DNA of 7,838 nt, from the NCBI GenBank assembly GCA_964512045.1, contig CAZEJK010000243.1, forward strand, positions 1 to 7,838, in the 5' to 3' direction. Below, in pieces: positions 1-6,767 of this stretch (positions within the stretch are counted from its first letter, which is position 1; each line of letters begins with the position of its first letter). Under the pieces are notes generated by a model. The model searched no databases. It was not told the DNA's origin and saw only the letters and a list, made by a program, of their open reading frames with translations. This stretch comes from CAZEJK01 sp964512045 (GTDB lineage: Bacteria > Acidobacteriota > Thermoanaerobaculia > Thermoanaerobaculales > Sulfomarinibacteraceae). A program made the translations under genes and the position numbers.

Positions 1-32
1 GTCGGCGTCGGCGACGGCGTCACCGTCGGCAC
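1..32 (-). repeat. Second Thr-Pro linker tract of pilY1, cut by the window edge
   Basis: This encodes VPTVTPSPTP at residues 577-586, directly after the PA14 domain. Its first 13 bases are identical to 571-583 in the other linker. Confidence 0.75.
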
Positions 33-1760
33 CGCGGCGCCGGGGTAGAGGTTCTCAGTCGGGATGATCTCGCGGTTCGTGCCACCCAGGCACTGGCTGA
101 CTGTGGTCCCCGGCGGGCACCACGCCAACCGGGCGGCGGTGCCGCCGCCGTTCTCGTAGTAGTCGTAGCGGATGTCGTACCGCTGGCAGCCGTTCAAGGT
201 CTTCGACCCGCAGTACCAGGTCGCGCCCTGGTCGCGCCAGGAGCTGGACGGCAGCAACGACTGTCCGTCCACTGTGAGCCGGCTGCCATCGTCGGTCTGC
301 ACGCAGAACACCCAGGTTCCGTCGACTCTCGGCTCCACCTCGCCGACCCACTGGACAGAGATCTGGTTGGGATCAGCGCCCCACTCGACGTCCCACGCGC
401 CCGGGAAATCCAGGTCGTTACCGAAGTCCACCGTTGCATCGACTCGCGAGTGCACCGGCGACTCGAAGCTCATGCCGTTGTAGTAGTTGCCCATCAGACC
501 CGTGCCCAGATGGGTGCACGGCGTCGGGGTGGGTGTGCTCGTCGGAGTGAACGTTGCCGTCGGCGTCGGGGTCGGCGTCGGCGTCCACGCCGGATGGGTG
601 GGCAGCTCGACGAGCTCGTTCGGACACTCCTTGTACTGACGCTCCTCGACAACGTCGACGAACATCACCCAGTCGGAGCTGGTGTCATCGAGCCCGAGGC
701 TGTCGTCGTCCACGTCGTCGTCGGGCGTCGCGTCCGAGTCATAGTACTCGCTGGTGAAGTCCGCAACCTGGGCGTTACCAGCAAGGCTGCTGCCGTCGGA
801 GGTGTGGGCGATCGGATGGTTCCACTCGTCCTCCGTGCCGTCACCGTCGAGATCCGCGAGCTCCGGAATCTCCACGTACGCCCGGCGACGCCAGTAGATG
901 GTCCCGCCAATCCCGGTCGTCAGCGGATCCTCCCACTCGGCGTCACACGCGTTGGGATCCGTGGCAGAAGCTATGCACTGGGAGAAGGTCGTGATGTACT
1001 GGCCCGGATCCTGTGGGAACCGTCCGTACGGCTGACCGGAGACGTTGTTGTTGGGGAAGAAGGCGCCGGCGAGACCAGCGCCGGAGTCGTAGGCAACAGT
1101 GCCCCCGCCGAAGTAGATCGGAATATGGTCGTAGGGGAACGTGCTCCGAACGGTGTTGGCGTCCACCGGGCCGTAGCGATCCGAGAGGGTGGTCTCAGAT
1201 GCCGTATAGCCGATCATGAACTCGTCAGTCAGGTTCTCGGGCTTGTACAAAGTCCACGAGTTGTCAGCGGAGATCAGCGTGCCGACCCGGTAGCTGTAGC
1301 CCGGCTCGATGATCTGGAACCGGTCGGCCTGGCCACTGGCCGTGTAGGTGCCGCTCGCCAGCCCGCCTTCATCGACACCCACCGACTGGTAGATCCAGTG
1401 CACATACGGGATTGTCTCCAGCTCGACGTCGTACTGGAACAGCGCGAAGCGCGCGTCCGGCGCGGCGCCACTGTCCGGATCGATGAACTGCCGGAGCACC
1501 TCCTTGGCGATGCCGAGCCGCGACCTCGGGTCGTCGCCGGCGCCCGGAAGCATCAGGTACGGGTACGTCCCGTAGTTGAACAGTGAGGTATCCGAGGGCG
1601 CGTCCGGGGTGCCGACCATCGACCCCGAGGAGTCGAGCACCACGATGAAGTTCGGCGCCGCACTGCGCGCGCGCAGCAGATCCTTGTCGTCGGCGGACGC
1701 GGCGCCCGCCACGAGAAGCAACGCGGCGGCGAGACAGATCCAGCGGTGGTGGTGGGTCAT
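1..1760 (-). CDS. pilY1: PilY1-like type IV pilus tip protein with vWA and PA14 domains (3' end outside window)
   Basis: The minus-strand frame from ATG at 1758-1760 stays open for 586 codons to the left edge. Residues 1-23 form a signal peptide ending ASA before DD. A von Willebrand A domain follows, with metal-site motif DSSGSM at 43-48. Residues 303-313 (DLDGDGTEDEW) resemble a calcium loop, and an Asp-rich run lies at 347-353. A Thr-Pro linker (393-414) leads into a PA14-type domain (about 420-551) with YYNGM near its start, then VQWVGEVEP and QTDDGSRLTVDG (488-499), plus Cys 486, 517, 525 and 548. A second Thr-Pro stretch begins near 577. PilY1 proteins are secreted, join the minor-pilin tip complex and act in adhesion, surface sensing and retraction control. 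Last position after fimT-pilV-pilW-pilX supports this name. The C-terminal beta-propeller that defines PilY1 would lie off the window, so it is unconfirmed. The ATG follows the pilX stop by 9 nt with a G-rich ribosome site. Confidence 0.85.
   Translation of the reverse strand, partial: MTHHHRWICLAAALLLVAGAASADDKDLLRARSAAPNFIVVLDSSGSMVGTPDAPSDTSLFNYGTYPYLMLPGAGDDPRSRLGIAKEVLRQFIDPDSGAAPDARFALFQYDVELETIPYVHWIYQSVGVDEGGLASGTYTASGQADRFQIIEPGYSYRVGTLISADNSWTLYKPENLTDEFMIGYTASETTLSDRYGPVDANTVRSTFPYDHIPIYFGGGTVAYDSGAGLAGAFFPNNNVSGQPYGRFPQDPGQYITTFSQCIASATDPNACDAEWEDPLTTGIGGTIYWRRRAYVEIPELADLDGDGTEDEWNHPIAHTSDGSSLAGNAQVADFTSEYYDSDATPDDDVDDDSLGLDDTSSDWVMFVDVVEERQYKECPNELVELPTHPAWTPTPTPTPTATFTPTSTPTPTPCTHLGTGLMGNYYNGMSFESPVHSRVDATVDFGNDLDFPGAWDVEWGADPNQISVQWVGEVEPRVDGTWVFCVQTDDGSRLTVDGQSLLPSSSWRDQGATWYCGSKTLNGCQRYDIRYDYYENGGGTAARLAWCPPGTTVSQCLGGTNREIIPTENLYPGAAVPTVTPSPTP
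519..587 (-). repeat. Low-complexity tract encoding a Thr-Pro linker in pilY1
   Basis: Near-tandem GTCGGC/GTCGGG hexamers (plus-strand sense) encode alternating Thr and Pro, residues about 393-414 of the PilY1-like protein. Residues such as Phe and Ala interrupt it. It separates the vWA part from the PA14 domain and matches the tract at the left edge. Confidence 0.85.
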
Positions 1761-1769
1761 GATCGCCCC

Positions 1770-2306
1770 CTACTGACAGACTGTTTGCATCGGAACGAAG
1801 TTGGCAGGGTGGACCGAGACCGGACCGATGGAGAGGTCCGCGGCCACGGTCGCCTGGGACTGTACCCGTGTACCGATGCGGCGCTCTGCGTGCGAGCGCA
1901 TATGAAAGTAACGCCGGCGGAAGTCCTCGCTCCAGCCCAGCACCCTCGTCGATGGCAGGATCTCGCAGATGGTACCCAGGGTCACCTGGTACTCGCCGCG
2001 CAGCAGCCCGGCCACCGATGCGTCCTCCTCCAGCTCGAACGTGAGCGGGTTTCCGGAGGTGTCGGTGGTCTCCATCTGGTTGTTTCTGAGCATGTGGATC
2101 TCCATCTGGACACCGGCATCCGCGGCGTACAGTGACTTCACGACCCACCGGTCTGCACCGGACGCCTCGAGACCCAGCGATGTCTGCAGCAGGAGACCGA
2201 TCCCCAGAAACGCCAGCACGATCGACACCATCAGAGCCAGCAGGAGCGCGGAGCCCCGCTGACTGCTGTCAGCCGAGTACGCCATCGACGGGTCACACTG
2301 TTGCAT
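1770..2306 (-). CDS. pilX: PilX-like minor pilin / pilus assembly protein
   Basis: The 178-residue product has a short polar N-terminus, then RGSALLLALMVSIVLAFLG and one hydrophobic helix (about 19-42), followed by YAADAGVQ near 60-67. This arrangement is typical of the PilX N-terminal domain, where a helix runs into a small-residue segment before a globular part. It lacks the GF-x-L-x-E prepilin signature of its neighbours, as PilX_N proteins often do. Cys113 and Cys177 could form a disulfide in the C-terminal half. PilX helps initiate pilus assembly and cooperates with PilY1, whose gene follows after 9 nt. The start at 2306 is supported by AGGAG at 2314-2318, seven bases upstream and overlapping the pilW stop. 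An in-frame ATG at codon 8 is a weaker choice. Family assignment rests on the N-terminal region and gene order; the C-terminal half is not recognisable by eye. Confidence 0.8.
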   Translation of the reverse strand: MQQCDPSMAYSADSSQRGSALLLALMVSIVLAFLGIGLLLQTSLGLEASGADRWVVKSLYAADAGVQMEIHMLRNNQMETTDTSGNPLTFELEEDASVAGLLRGEYQVTLGTICEILPSTRVLGWSEDFRRRYFHMRSHAERRIGTRVQSQATVAADLSIGPVSVHPANFVPMQTVCQ

Positions 2307-2313
2307 CGCTCAT

Positions 2314-2318
2314 CTCCT
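2314..2318 (-). promoter_or_regulatory. Ribosome binding site of pilX overlapping the pilW stop
   Basis: On the minus strand AGGAG lies seven bases before ATG 2306 and shares bases with the TAG stop of pilW (2317-2319). It favours the first ATG over the in-frame ATG at codon 8 and suggests coupled translation. Confidence 0.65.
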
Positions 2319-3423
2319 AACCGACAAAGTTCCGCAGCGCGGCGGTCACCTGGACCCGACGCCACTTGCGCTGCAACGCATCGCCGGTGAGGGCCGGCAT
2401 ATCCTCGACGGTGATCGACGGCTGCGTCCAGCCCGGCACGGCAAACGGCGTCCTGCCCAGAACCGTGATCCGGAGCCCGAGGACACGACGATCGTTGAGG
2501 CCGTCTCCGTTGAGATCGTTCACCAGATTGGCCGCAGTTGGCGCTCCGGTGGTTCCGTCATAGAACCACTCTCCAGGTCCCAAGCTGCCGTCGTCGTTGA
2601 CATCGACCCCCAGCGCCACCTGCAGCTGCGCCACGTTGAGCGCCACGTCCTCGATCACCCCGTCCGTACCACCGCTGGAGCGCCATCGGCGGAGCACGTT
2701 GTCCGGCGACACGAAGTATGCGTAGGTGTGGAGGACTCCCACCCGGCTGATCATCGCCGGGTTCGGCGTGACGAAGTGCGGCGACGAGCCGGTGCGAGTG
2801 TTCAAGTTGTCCCACGCCGCCGTCGTCGTGACGTACGAGAACGTCATGCTACCGGTGGTCGTGGTTCCTTCCGCAGACGCTCCGGAGACCGCGGCCACGG
2901 CATAGGTGTCGCCGGCCATGAGCACGAGGCCGTCACCGTTGTAGGGCACCACAAGCTCGCCGTTGGCAGCAACCGTGGAGCTGTCGTGGATCGTCACTGT
3001 CTGGCTGGTGGTGTCGACGTCGGACACCGCCGGACGCACGTAGTAGACAGGTTGCTCGAAGAACCCTCGCAGCACCAGTACATCCGTTCCCGCCGCCACA
3101 CTGATCGGCGCGGTCCGGCCGGGTATCGTAACGCTGCTGGTCTGGTTGTTGAAAACGTGCCCCGCGACCGGAAACGCATTGCCAGCGCCATCATCCATGT
3201 AGAAGGGCATGGTGGAACCACCTGCCATCCGGGCCATGCGCAGGACATGGTACGCGGCGTAGCGAACGTTCTCCTGCGTGTCGGCGAGGGAGGTCTCGAC
3301 CTTGGAGACGATCACCGACTTGTCGAGCATGTCGAGCACGCCGATAATCACGATCGCGAAGATCAGCAACGCGACCAGGGCCTCGATCAGCGAGAAGCCA
3401 CGCGTCGTGGCAGGCGAGCCCAT
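2317..3423 (-). CDS. pilW: PilW-like minor pilin
   Basis: The 368-residue product begins with a prepilin leader, MGSPATTRG, followed by FSLIEALVALLIFAIVIIGV. Prepilin peptidase would cut between Gly9 and Phe10, leaving Glu14 as the conserved mature +5 glutamate. The hydrophobic helix spans about 10-30, and the rest is a large beta-rich domain ending VTAALRNFVG. Length and third position in a fimT-pilV-pilW-pilX-pilY1 order match PilW, a minor pilin of the tip/priming complex. Two acidic loops stand out: DVNDDGSLGPGEW at 274-286 and NDLNGDGLND at 302-311, which resemble calcium-binding loops. The start is one base after the pilV stop, with a GGGAGGGGG tract a few bases upstream inside the end of pilV, so translation is probably coupled. 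The prepilin class is certain; the name PilW rests on size and context. Confidence 0.85.
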   Translation of the reverse strand: MGSPATTRGFSLIEALVALLIFAIVIIGVLDMLDKSVIVSKVETSLADTQENVRYAAYHVLRMARMAGGSTMPFYMDDGAGNAFPVAGHVFNNQTSSVTIPGRTAPISVAAGTDVLVLRGFFEQPVYYVRPAVSDVDTTSQTVTIHDSSTVAANGELVVPYNGDGLVLMAGDTYAVAAVSGASAEGTTTTGSMTFSYVTTTAAWDNLNTRTGSSPHFVTPNPAMISRVGVLHTYAYFVSPDNVLRRWRSSGGTDGVIEDVALNVAQLQVALGVDVNDDGSLGPGEWFYDGTTGAPTAANLVNDLNGDGLNDRRVLGLRITVLGRTPFAVPGWTQPSITVEDMPALTGDALQRKWRRVQVTAALRNFVG

Positions 3424-3424
3424 C

Positions 3425-3913
3425 CTAACCCCCTCCCACCGCGAGGGCGGTCACCGTCACCTCCCGGCGTCCAACCAGACCCTCCTTGAGCGAGCGGATG
3501 GTCATCGTGATCTTCTTGACGTCCGTCGAGGCCTCGTCGGTCGCCGCAGTCCAGGTGGAGGTGCCCTGGATCTCGGACCAGTTGGTGACCGCGTAGTTGT
3601 CGACGGTGTACTCCATCTCGTACAGCGGGTTGCCTTCGGCATCCTCGATCGTCTCGGGACCGTGCGAACCGCCGGTCAGATCTGCCGATACCATCGGCTG
3701 CGCCCGAAGCTGCTCCAGCTGACGGCGCGCCACCGCCGAGATTCCGGCGTAGTCCGATGCAGAGGCGTTGACGATCATGGAACGGGAGAACACCCCGACG
3801 ATCCCCAGAGCGATAATGCCCAAGATGGCGAGCGCAACCAGCACCTCGATGAGCGAGAACCCTCCCGCTGCCGTGGAACGGTATGACCCGCGAGCGCTTC
3901 CGGTGATGGTCAT
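3425..3913 (-). CDS. pilV: PilV-like minor pilin (type IV pilus modification protein)
   Basis: With the start at 3913 the product has 162 residues: an 18-residue leader ending TAAGG, then FSLIEVLVALAILGIIALGI. Cleavage would fall between Gly18 and Phe19, with Glu23 as mature +5. PilV is a minor pilin that couples other minor pilins into the priming complex. The FSLIEVLVALAIL helix and the RRQLEQLRAQP segment after it are typical of PilV/GspI-type proteins. The frame is open 30 codons further upstream to a start at 4003, inside fimT. That longer form is unlikely because AGGAGG lies eight bases before ATG 3913 and the extra residues are Arg-rich and unlike a leader. The fimT stop is 13 nt upstream, and pilW starts one base after this gene's stop. 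Confidence 0.85.
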   Translation of the reverse strand: MTITGSARGSYRSTAAGGFSLIEVLVALAILGIIALGIVGVFSRSMIVNASASDYAGISAVARRQLEQLRAQPMVSADLTGGSHGPETIEDAEGNPLYEMEYTVDNYAVTNWSEIQGTSTWTAATDEASTDVKKITMTIRSLKEGLVGRREVTVTALAVGGG

Positions 3914-3921
3914 CGAGCTGG

Positions 3922-3927
3922 CCTCCT
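3922..3927 (-). promoter_or_regulatory. Ribosome binding site that sets the pilV start
   Basis: A full AGGAGG on the minus strand lies eight bases before ATG 3913, and its first base is the last base of the fimT stop codon. It decides for the 162-residue PilV over the 192-residue reading of the same frame. Confidence 0.8.
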
Positions 3928-4511
3928 CAGAACTTCCAGTGTCGCAGCTCGTTCGACCACGACGAGCCGTCCCACATCTGGCGGGTGATCGTCCCCGACC
4001 CACTGTTGATCAGCAGCCGGAGCCGGTTTCCATTCGCGTCCTGGAGAATCACCGAGCACGAGCCGGCGCCGTTGCCGGCCGGATCCGAGGTCACCCTGCC
4101 GTCGGGCGCGAACAGGACGCCCGGTCTGGTTGTCGAGCCGAGCGTGTAGCACGACGGAACCTGAAGGTCGATCATCGAGTGCAAGCGCAGCTCGCCGACC
4201 ACGTCCCCGCTCTCCAGGATCTCGTTGCCATCGTCATCGTCGCCGTAGAGGATCTCGAAGCCGCCGCCGGGATGGAGCTCGAGAACCGTCGCCACACCCC
4301 GCTGCAACGCCCGCATGCGCGTTGTCATCACGGCGCCCGTGACTTGCTGCATGTCCCCGGACATCCGCGAGCGGACGCGCCACCGTTGCATGCTCGGGAT
4401 CGCAGCCAGTAGAACCATCGCGGCCAGCGCCATCACCACAAGCAGCTCGATCAAGGTGAAGCCCCGGTTGCGAGAACGGCTCGACACACGACGTCGGCAT
4501 GAGTTGACCAT
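3927..4511 (-). CDS. fimT: FimT/GspH-type pseudopilin (first gene of the minor-pilin operon)
   Basis: The 194-residue product has a basic leader (MVNSCRRRVSSRSRNRG), then FTLIELLVVMALAAMVLLAA and IPSMQRW. Cleavage after Gly17 leaves Glu22 as mature +5. The FTLIELLVV...IPS pattern with a roughly 20-kDa beta-rich tail is characteristic of FimT/FimU/GspH minor pilins. An acidic loop (GDDDDGNEILESGD, about 90-103) sits where FimT-like proteins often carry a D-x-D/N-G loop. Cys121 and Cys152 may form a disulfide. Role: a minor pilin in the complex that initiates pilus assembly; FimT homologues also bind DNA in some competent species, though I see nothing that settles this here. The ATG at 4511 lacks a clear Shine-Dalgarno sequence. 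A GTG at codon 9 is the only nearby alternative, and it would still leave a short leader. Confidence 0.88.
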   Translation of the reverse strand: MVNSCRRRVSSRSRNRGFTLIELLVVMALAAMVLLAAIPSMQRWRVRSRMSGDMQQVTGAVMTTRMRALQRGVATVLELHPGGGFEILYGDDDDGNEILESGDVVGELRLHSMIDLQVPSCYTLGSTTRPGVLFAPDGRVTSDPAGNGAGSCSVILQDANGNRLRLLINSGSGTITRQMWDGSSWSNELRHWKF

Positions 4512-4520
4512 GGCAGTCTC

Positions 4521-4549
4521 AACATGCGACGGTTTCGACGCCAGGTCAA
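4521..4549 (-). promoter_or_regulatory. Possible weak promoter upstream of fimT
   Basis: On the minus strand TTGACC (4544-4549) is separated by 17 bases from CATGTT (4521-4526). The -35 is good and the -10 poor. Transcription would begin only a few bases before the fimT ATG. No sigma-54 -24/-12 pair was found. This is a tentative call. Confidence 0.2.
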
Positions 4550-4553
4550 GGCC

Positions 4554-4600
4554 GGTCCACCACTGTTGAACTTTCTTTAACAGAAGCAGTGGGATGGACC
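4554..4600 (-). other. Stem-loop 2 in the kinase-fimT spacer
   Basis: GGTCCACCACTG (4554-4565) pairs with CAGTGG (4587-4592) and TGGACC (4595-4600), giving 12 base pairs with a two-base bulge and a 21-base A/T-rich loop. No T-run follows on the minus strand, so it is not a standard intrinsic terminator. It may stabilise, process or attenuate the transcript between the kinase and pilin genes. Confidence 0.5.
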
Positions 4601-4620
4601 GCTCACGATCGTCGCGAGCG
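4600..4620 (-). other. Stem-loop 1 just after the kinase gene
   Basis: In the minus-strand transcript CGCTCGCGA pairs with TCGTGAGCG around a three-base loop, nine pairs including one G-U. On the plus strand the same position would be an A-C mismatch, so the structure suits a minus-strand RNA. It lies 14 bases after the kinase stop and adjoins stem-loop 2. There is no T-run, so any terminator role would be atypical. Confidence 0.5.
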
Positions 4621-4634
4621 GGGTCAGCGCCGGC

Positions 4635-6644
4635 TCAGCTGTGGGACGGATGCTTGGCGACAGGGAGGGAGAGAACCACCTCGGCGCCCCCGGAACGCGG
4701 TCGTCGCGCCTCGACCTCGCCCCCGTGGCTGCGAGCTGCTGCAATCACCACGGCCAGACCGAGGCCAATGCCGGAAGCAGAGCCTTCGTGCCGCTGTACG
4801 GTCAGCGGGTGGAGCACTCTCGCTTCGAAACCTTCGGGAAATCCCGGTCCGCTATCGCGGACTGTGAGCTCGACCCGGTCGTCCGCTGCGCCTCGGACAG
4901 CCACACGGATCGCTCCAACGTGCGCACCGATCGCCTGCACCGAGTTGAGGACCAGGTTGAACAACGCCCGACGGAGCTGGATCTCTCGACACGCCACCGG
5001 AGGAGCGGCGCCTTCCGTCTCGATCGTCAGGTCGATGTGGTCCGGGATGAGATGACCGAGGAAGCCCCGTTGCGAATGAAGCCAGGCGCCAAGGTCGAGG
5101 AGCCCCGCCGGGCTGCTGTCGTCCGCTGCGAACTCGACGAGCTCGGACACCAGCTCGCTGCCCTCCTCGGCAAGCTGCCGGATCGCCTGGGCAGCCTCTG
5201 GCGCCTCGCGCGGGTCCTTCGCGATGAGCCGAACATGCAGGAGGATCGCTGTGAACAGGTTGTTGAAGTCGTGGGCCACTCCGGAGGACAGCGCCGCCAC
5301 GATCTCCATCTTCTCGATCGCACTGAGGCGCTCCTCTGCCTCGACCACATGCGTGACATCGCGAACGACCAGAACCTTCGTTCCGGCAGCAGCACCTGCT
5401 GTCAAGCGGAGGTGGTAGGTCCTGCCATCTTGCCGAAACCTCCACTCATCCGACCCGACGCCAAGGGGACCGGTCTGCTCGGCAAGCTCGTGCCGCACAC
5501 GTCCCGCCACCGTTGCGAGGGCCTTGTTGGACAGGACAATGTGCCCGTTGTCGTCGACGACTGCGACGCCATCAACCATCGCGTCGAACGTGCGCTGCCA
5601 CCGCTCAGCGAGCAGCCGAACACGTTCGCTGACGTCGTGGAGCCCCAACAACCAGCGCGGGTCATCACCTGGAAGCGGCTGTACAAACACGTCCATTGCG
5701 CGCGCATTCGAGTCCTCTGAGGGAGCAACGTCCCGCGGGTACCAGAGCACCTCGACACGATCGAGGCCCTGCTCGGCAGACGGCACGAGGGCGGCGTTCA
5801 AACGCTGCCTGTCCCCTTCATCCATGAACACCGCCAGCCGTCGCTCGCTTCCAAGGAGCTCCCGAGCGGCAGGGTTTGCATCACCGATCTGAAGGGCACG
5901 GTCTACCGTCACCAGCGGCGTCGGCGAGGCGATCACGAGCTCCCTGTACCGCTTCTCGCTCGCCGCGAGCTCGTCACCGGCGACGCGCAGACGCCGGCTC
6001 ATCGCATACAGCGCCTGGGCAAGGTCATCCAGCTCGCGGATCCGCACCGGTGCACGCGGCGGCTCGAAGGTCTCACCGGGGCCGAGCTGGCTGGCGCGCA
6101 GCGCCATCTCGCCCAGTGGCCGCACAATCTCTCGAACCTGGACACCACCCACCAGGAGCATGAGCGTCAGAACGGCACACAGTGTGAGGACCAGGCGGGT
6201 CACACCGTTGATCAACACCGCCCGCATCTCGGTTTGCGACAGGACCACTCGAACCTCGATGGCACCGTCGCCGGAGGTGCGCTGAATCCGTTCGACAACC
6301 GAGAGAGTGGGGCCGGGACCGAGCTGAGCCTCCTGGGGCGTCGGACCGAAGCGCCACAGGACATCACCGCCGTCGATGGCCCGCGCCTCGGCAGCCACCA
6401 GGTGAGGCGTCAGCTCGACGAAGCGGCGTTCGAGCTCCAGGCGCCGCTGTGCGGGGATATCGGGGGCCAGGAATGCGGCCAATGCTGTGGCGAGAAATCG
6501 GCCTTCACGCCGCAGATCGTTCTCCAAAGCGCGCCGATCGTGCCACACGACGACCGCGCTCGAGAGAATCAGCACGAGCACCAGGAGGCCTGCCATCCAC
6601 AGCAGGAAGACCTCCGCTACGCGCAGCTGCCGTGCCATGGACAC
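4635..6644 (-). CDS. Membrane sensor histidine kinase with HAMP and two PAS-like domains
   Basis: The 669-residue product has a first membrane helix at about 11-34, a periplasmic sensor segment at 35-147, a second helix at about 149-168 and a HAMP linker at about 170-222. Two PAS-like regions follow (about 228-335 and 345-430). The H-box AHDFNNLFTAILLH holds phospho-acceptor His458. The ATPase domain shows the N-box NLVLNSVQA (Asn567), G1 DSGPGF (597-602) and G2 GIGLGLA (625-631), so all catalytic boxes are intact. The AHDFNN H-box is common in hybrid kinases, yet there is no receiver domain and no response regulator gene in the window. It differs from PilS in having two helices rather than six. 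The frame starts at GTG 6644; ATG 6638, two codons later, is equally possible because GGAG lies 4 nt before the former and 10 before the latter. Signal and target are unknown. Confidence 0.92.
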   Translation of the reverse strand: MSMARQLRVAEVFLLWMAGLLVLVLILSSAVVVWHDRRALENDLRREGRFLATALAAFLAPDIPAQRRLELERRFVELTPHLVAAEARAIDGGDVLWRFGPTPQEAQLGPGPTLSVVERIQRTSGDGAIEVRVVLSQTEMRAVLINGVTRLVLTLCAVLTLMLLVGGVQVREIVRPLGEMALRASQLGPGETFEPPRAPVRIRELDDLAQALYAMSRRLRVAGDELAASEKRYRELVIASPTPLVTVDRALQIGDANPAARELLGSERRLAVFMDEGDRQRLNAALVPSAEQGLDRVEVLWYPRDVAPSEDSNARAMDVFVQPLPGDDPRWLLGLHDVSERVRLLAERWQRTFDAMVDGVAVVDDNGHIVLSNKALATVAGRVRHELAEQTGPLGVGSDEWRFRQDGRTYHLRLTAGAAAGTKVLVVRDVTHVVEAEERLSAIEKMEIVAALSSGVAHDFNNLFTAILLHVRLIAKDPREAPEAAQAIRQLAEEGSELVSELVEFAADDSSPAGLLDLGAWLHSQRGFLGHLIPDHIDLTIETEGAAPPVACREIQLRRALFNLVLNSVQAIGAHVGAIRVAVRGAADDRVELTVRDSGPGFPEGFEARVLHPLTVQRHEGSASGIGLGLAVVIAAARSHGGEVEARRPRSGGAEVVLSLPVAKHPSHS

Positions 6645-6767
6645 CGATCTCCGCTGTCAGAGCAGGGTCTCGTCAGGATCGATTGTACGTATCGAGCATT
6701 GCCGACGGCTCCCTCGACCATCGTTGTGACTCGTGGTCGCAGAACGCCGACTGCCATCAAGATACCG
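6645..6767. other. Spacer between the small membrane gene and the kinase gene
   Basis: These 123 bases hold no gene. On the minus strand TACAAT (6682-6687) could be a -10 box for the kinase, but no good -35 lies upstream. It overlaps the arms TCGAT/ATCGA (6679-6683, 6691-6695), a possible operator. A six-pair inverted repeat, CGACCA/TGGTCG, lies at 6715-6720 and 6734-6739. Repeats this short are expected by chance at this length. Confidence 0.25.

Noticed and set aside
1..587. CRISPR-like array from repeated GTCGGC units
   Set aside because: The units are hexamers in frame that encode Thr-Pro linkers; there are no unique spacers of regular length.
450..1586. Long plus-strand open frame (378 codons) opposite pilY1
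   Set aside because: It is Arg/Val-rich with no recognisable domain, and it lies opposite a continuous frame with signal peptide, vWA and PA14 motifs. It is a GC-rich shadow.
2728..3489. Plus-strand open frame of 253 codons opposite pilW
   Set aside because: Composition is His/Arg/Gly-rich without motifs, and it covers the well-supported PilW frame on the other strand.
3914..4003. N-terminal extension of PilV to a start at 4003
   Set aside because: It overlaps the end of fimT, adds Arg-rich residues that do not resemble a prepilin leader, and an AGGAGG eight bases before ATG 3913 marks the true start.
4512..4634. Sigma-54 promoter upstream of the minor-pilin operon
   Set aside because: Major pilin genes often use one, but no GG-N10-GC spacing with flanking consensus is present here.
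4641..5720. Plus-strand open frame of 359 codons opposite the histidine kinase
   Set aside because: The minus frame has every kinase box in order; this one has no recognisable motif.
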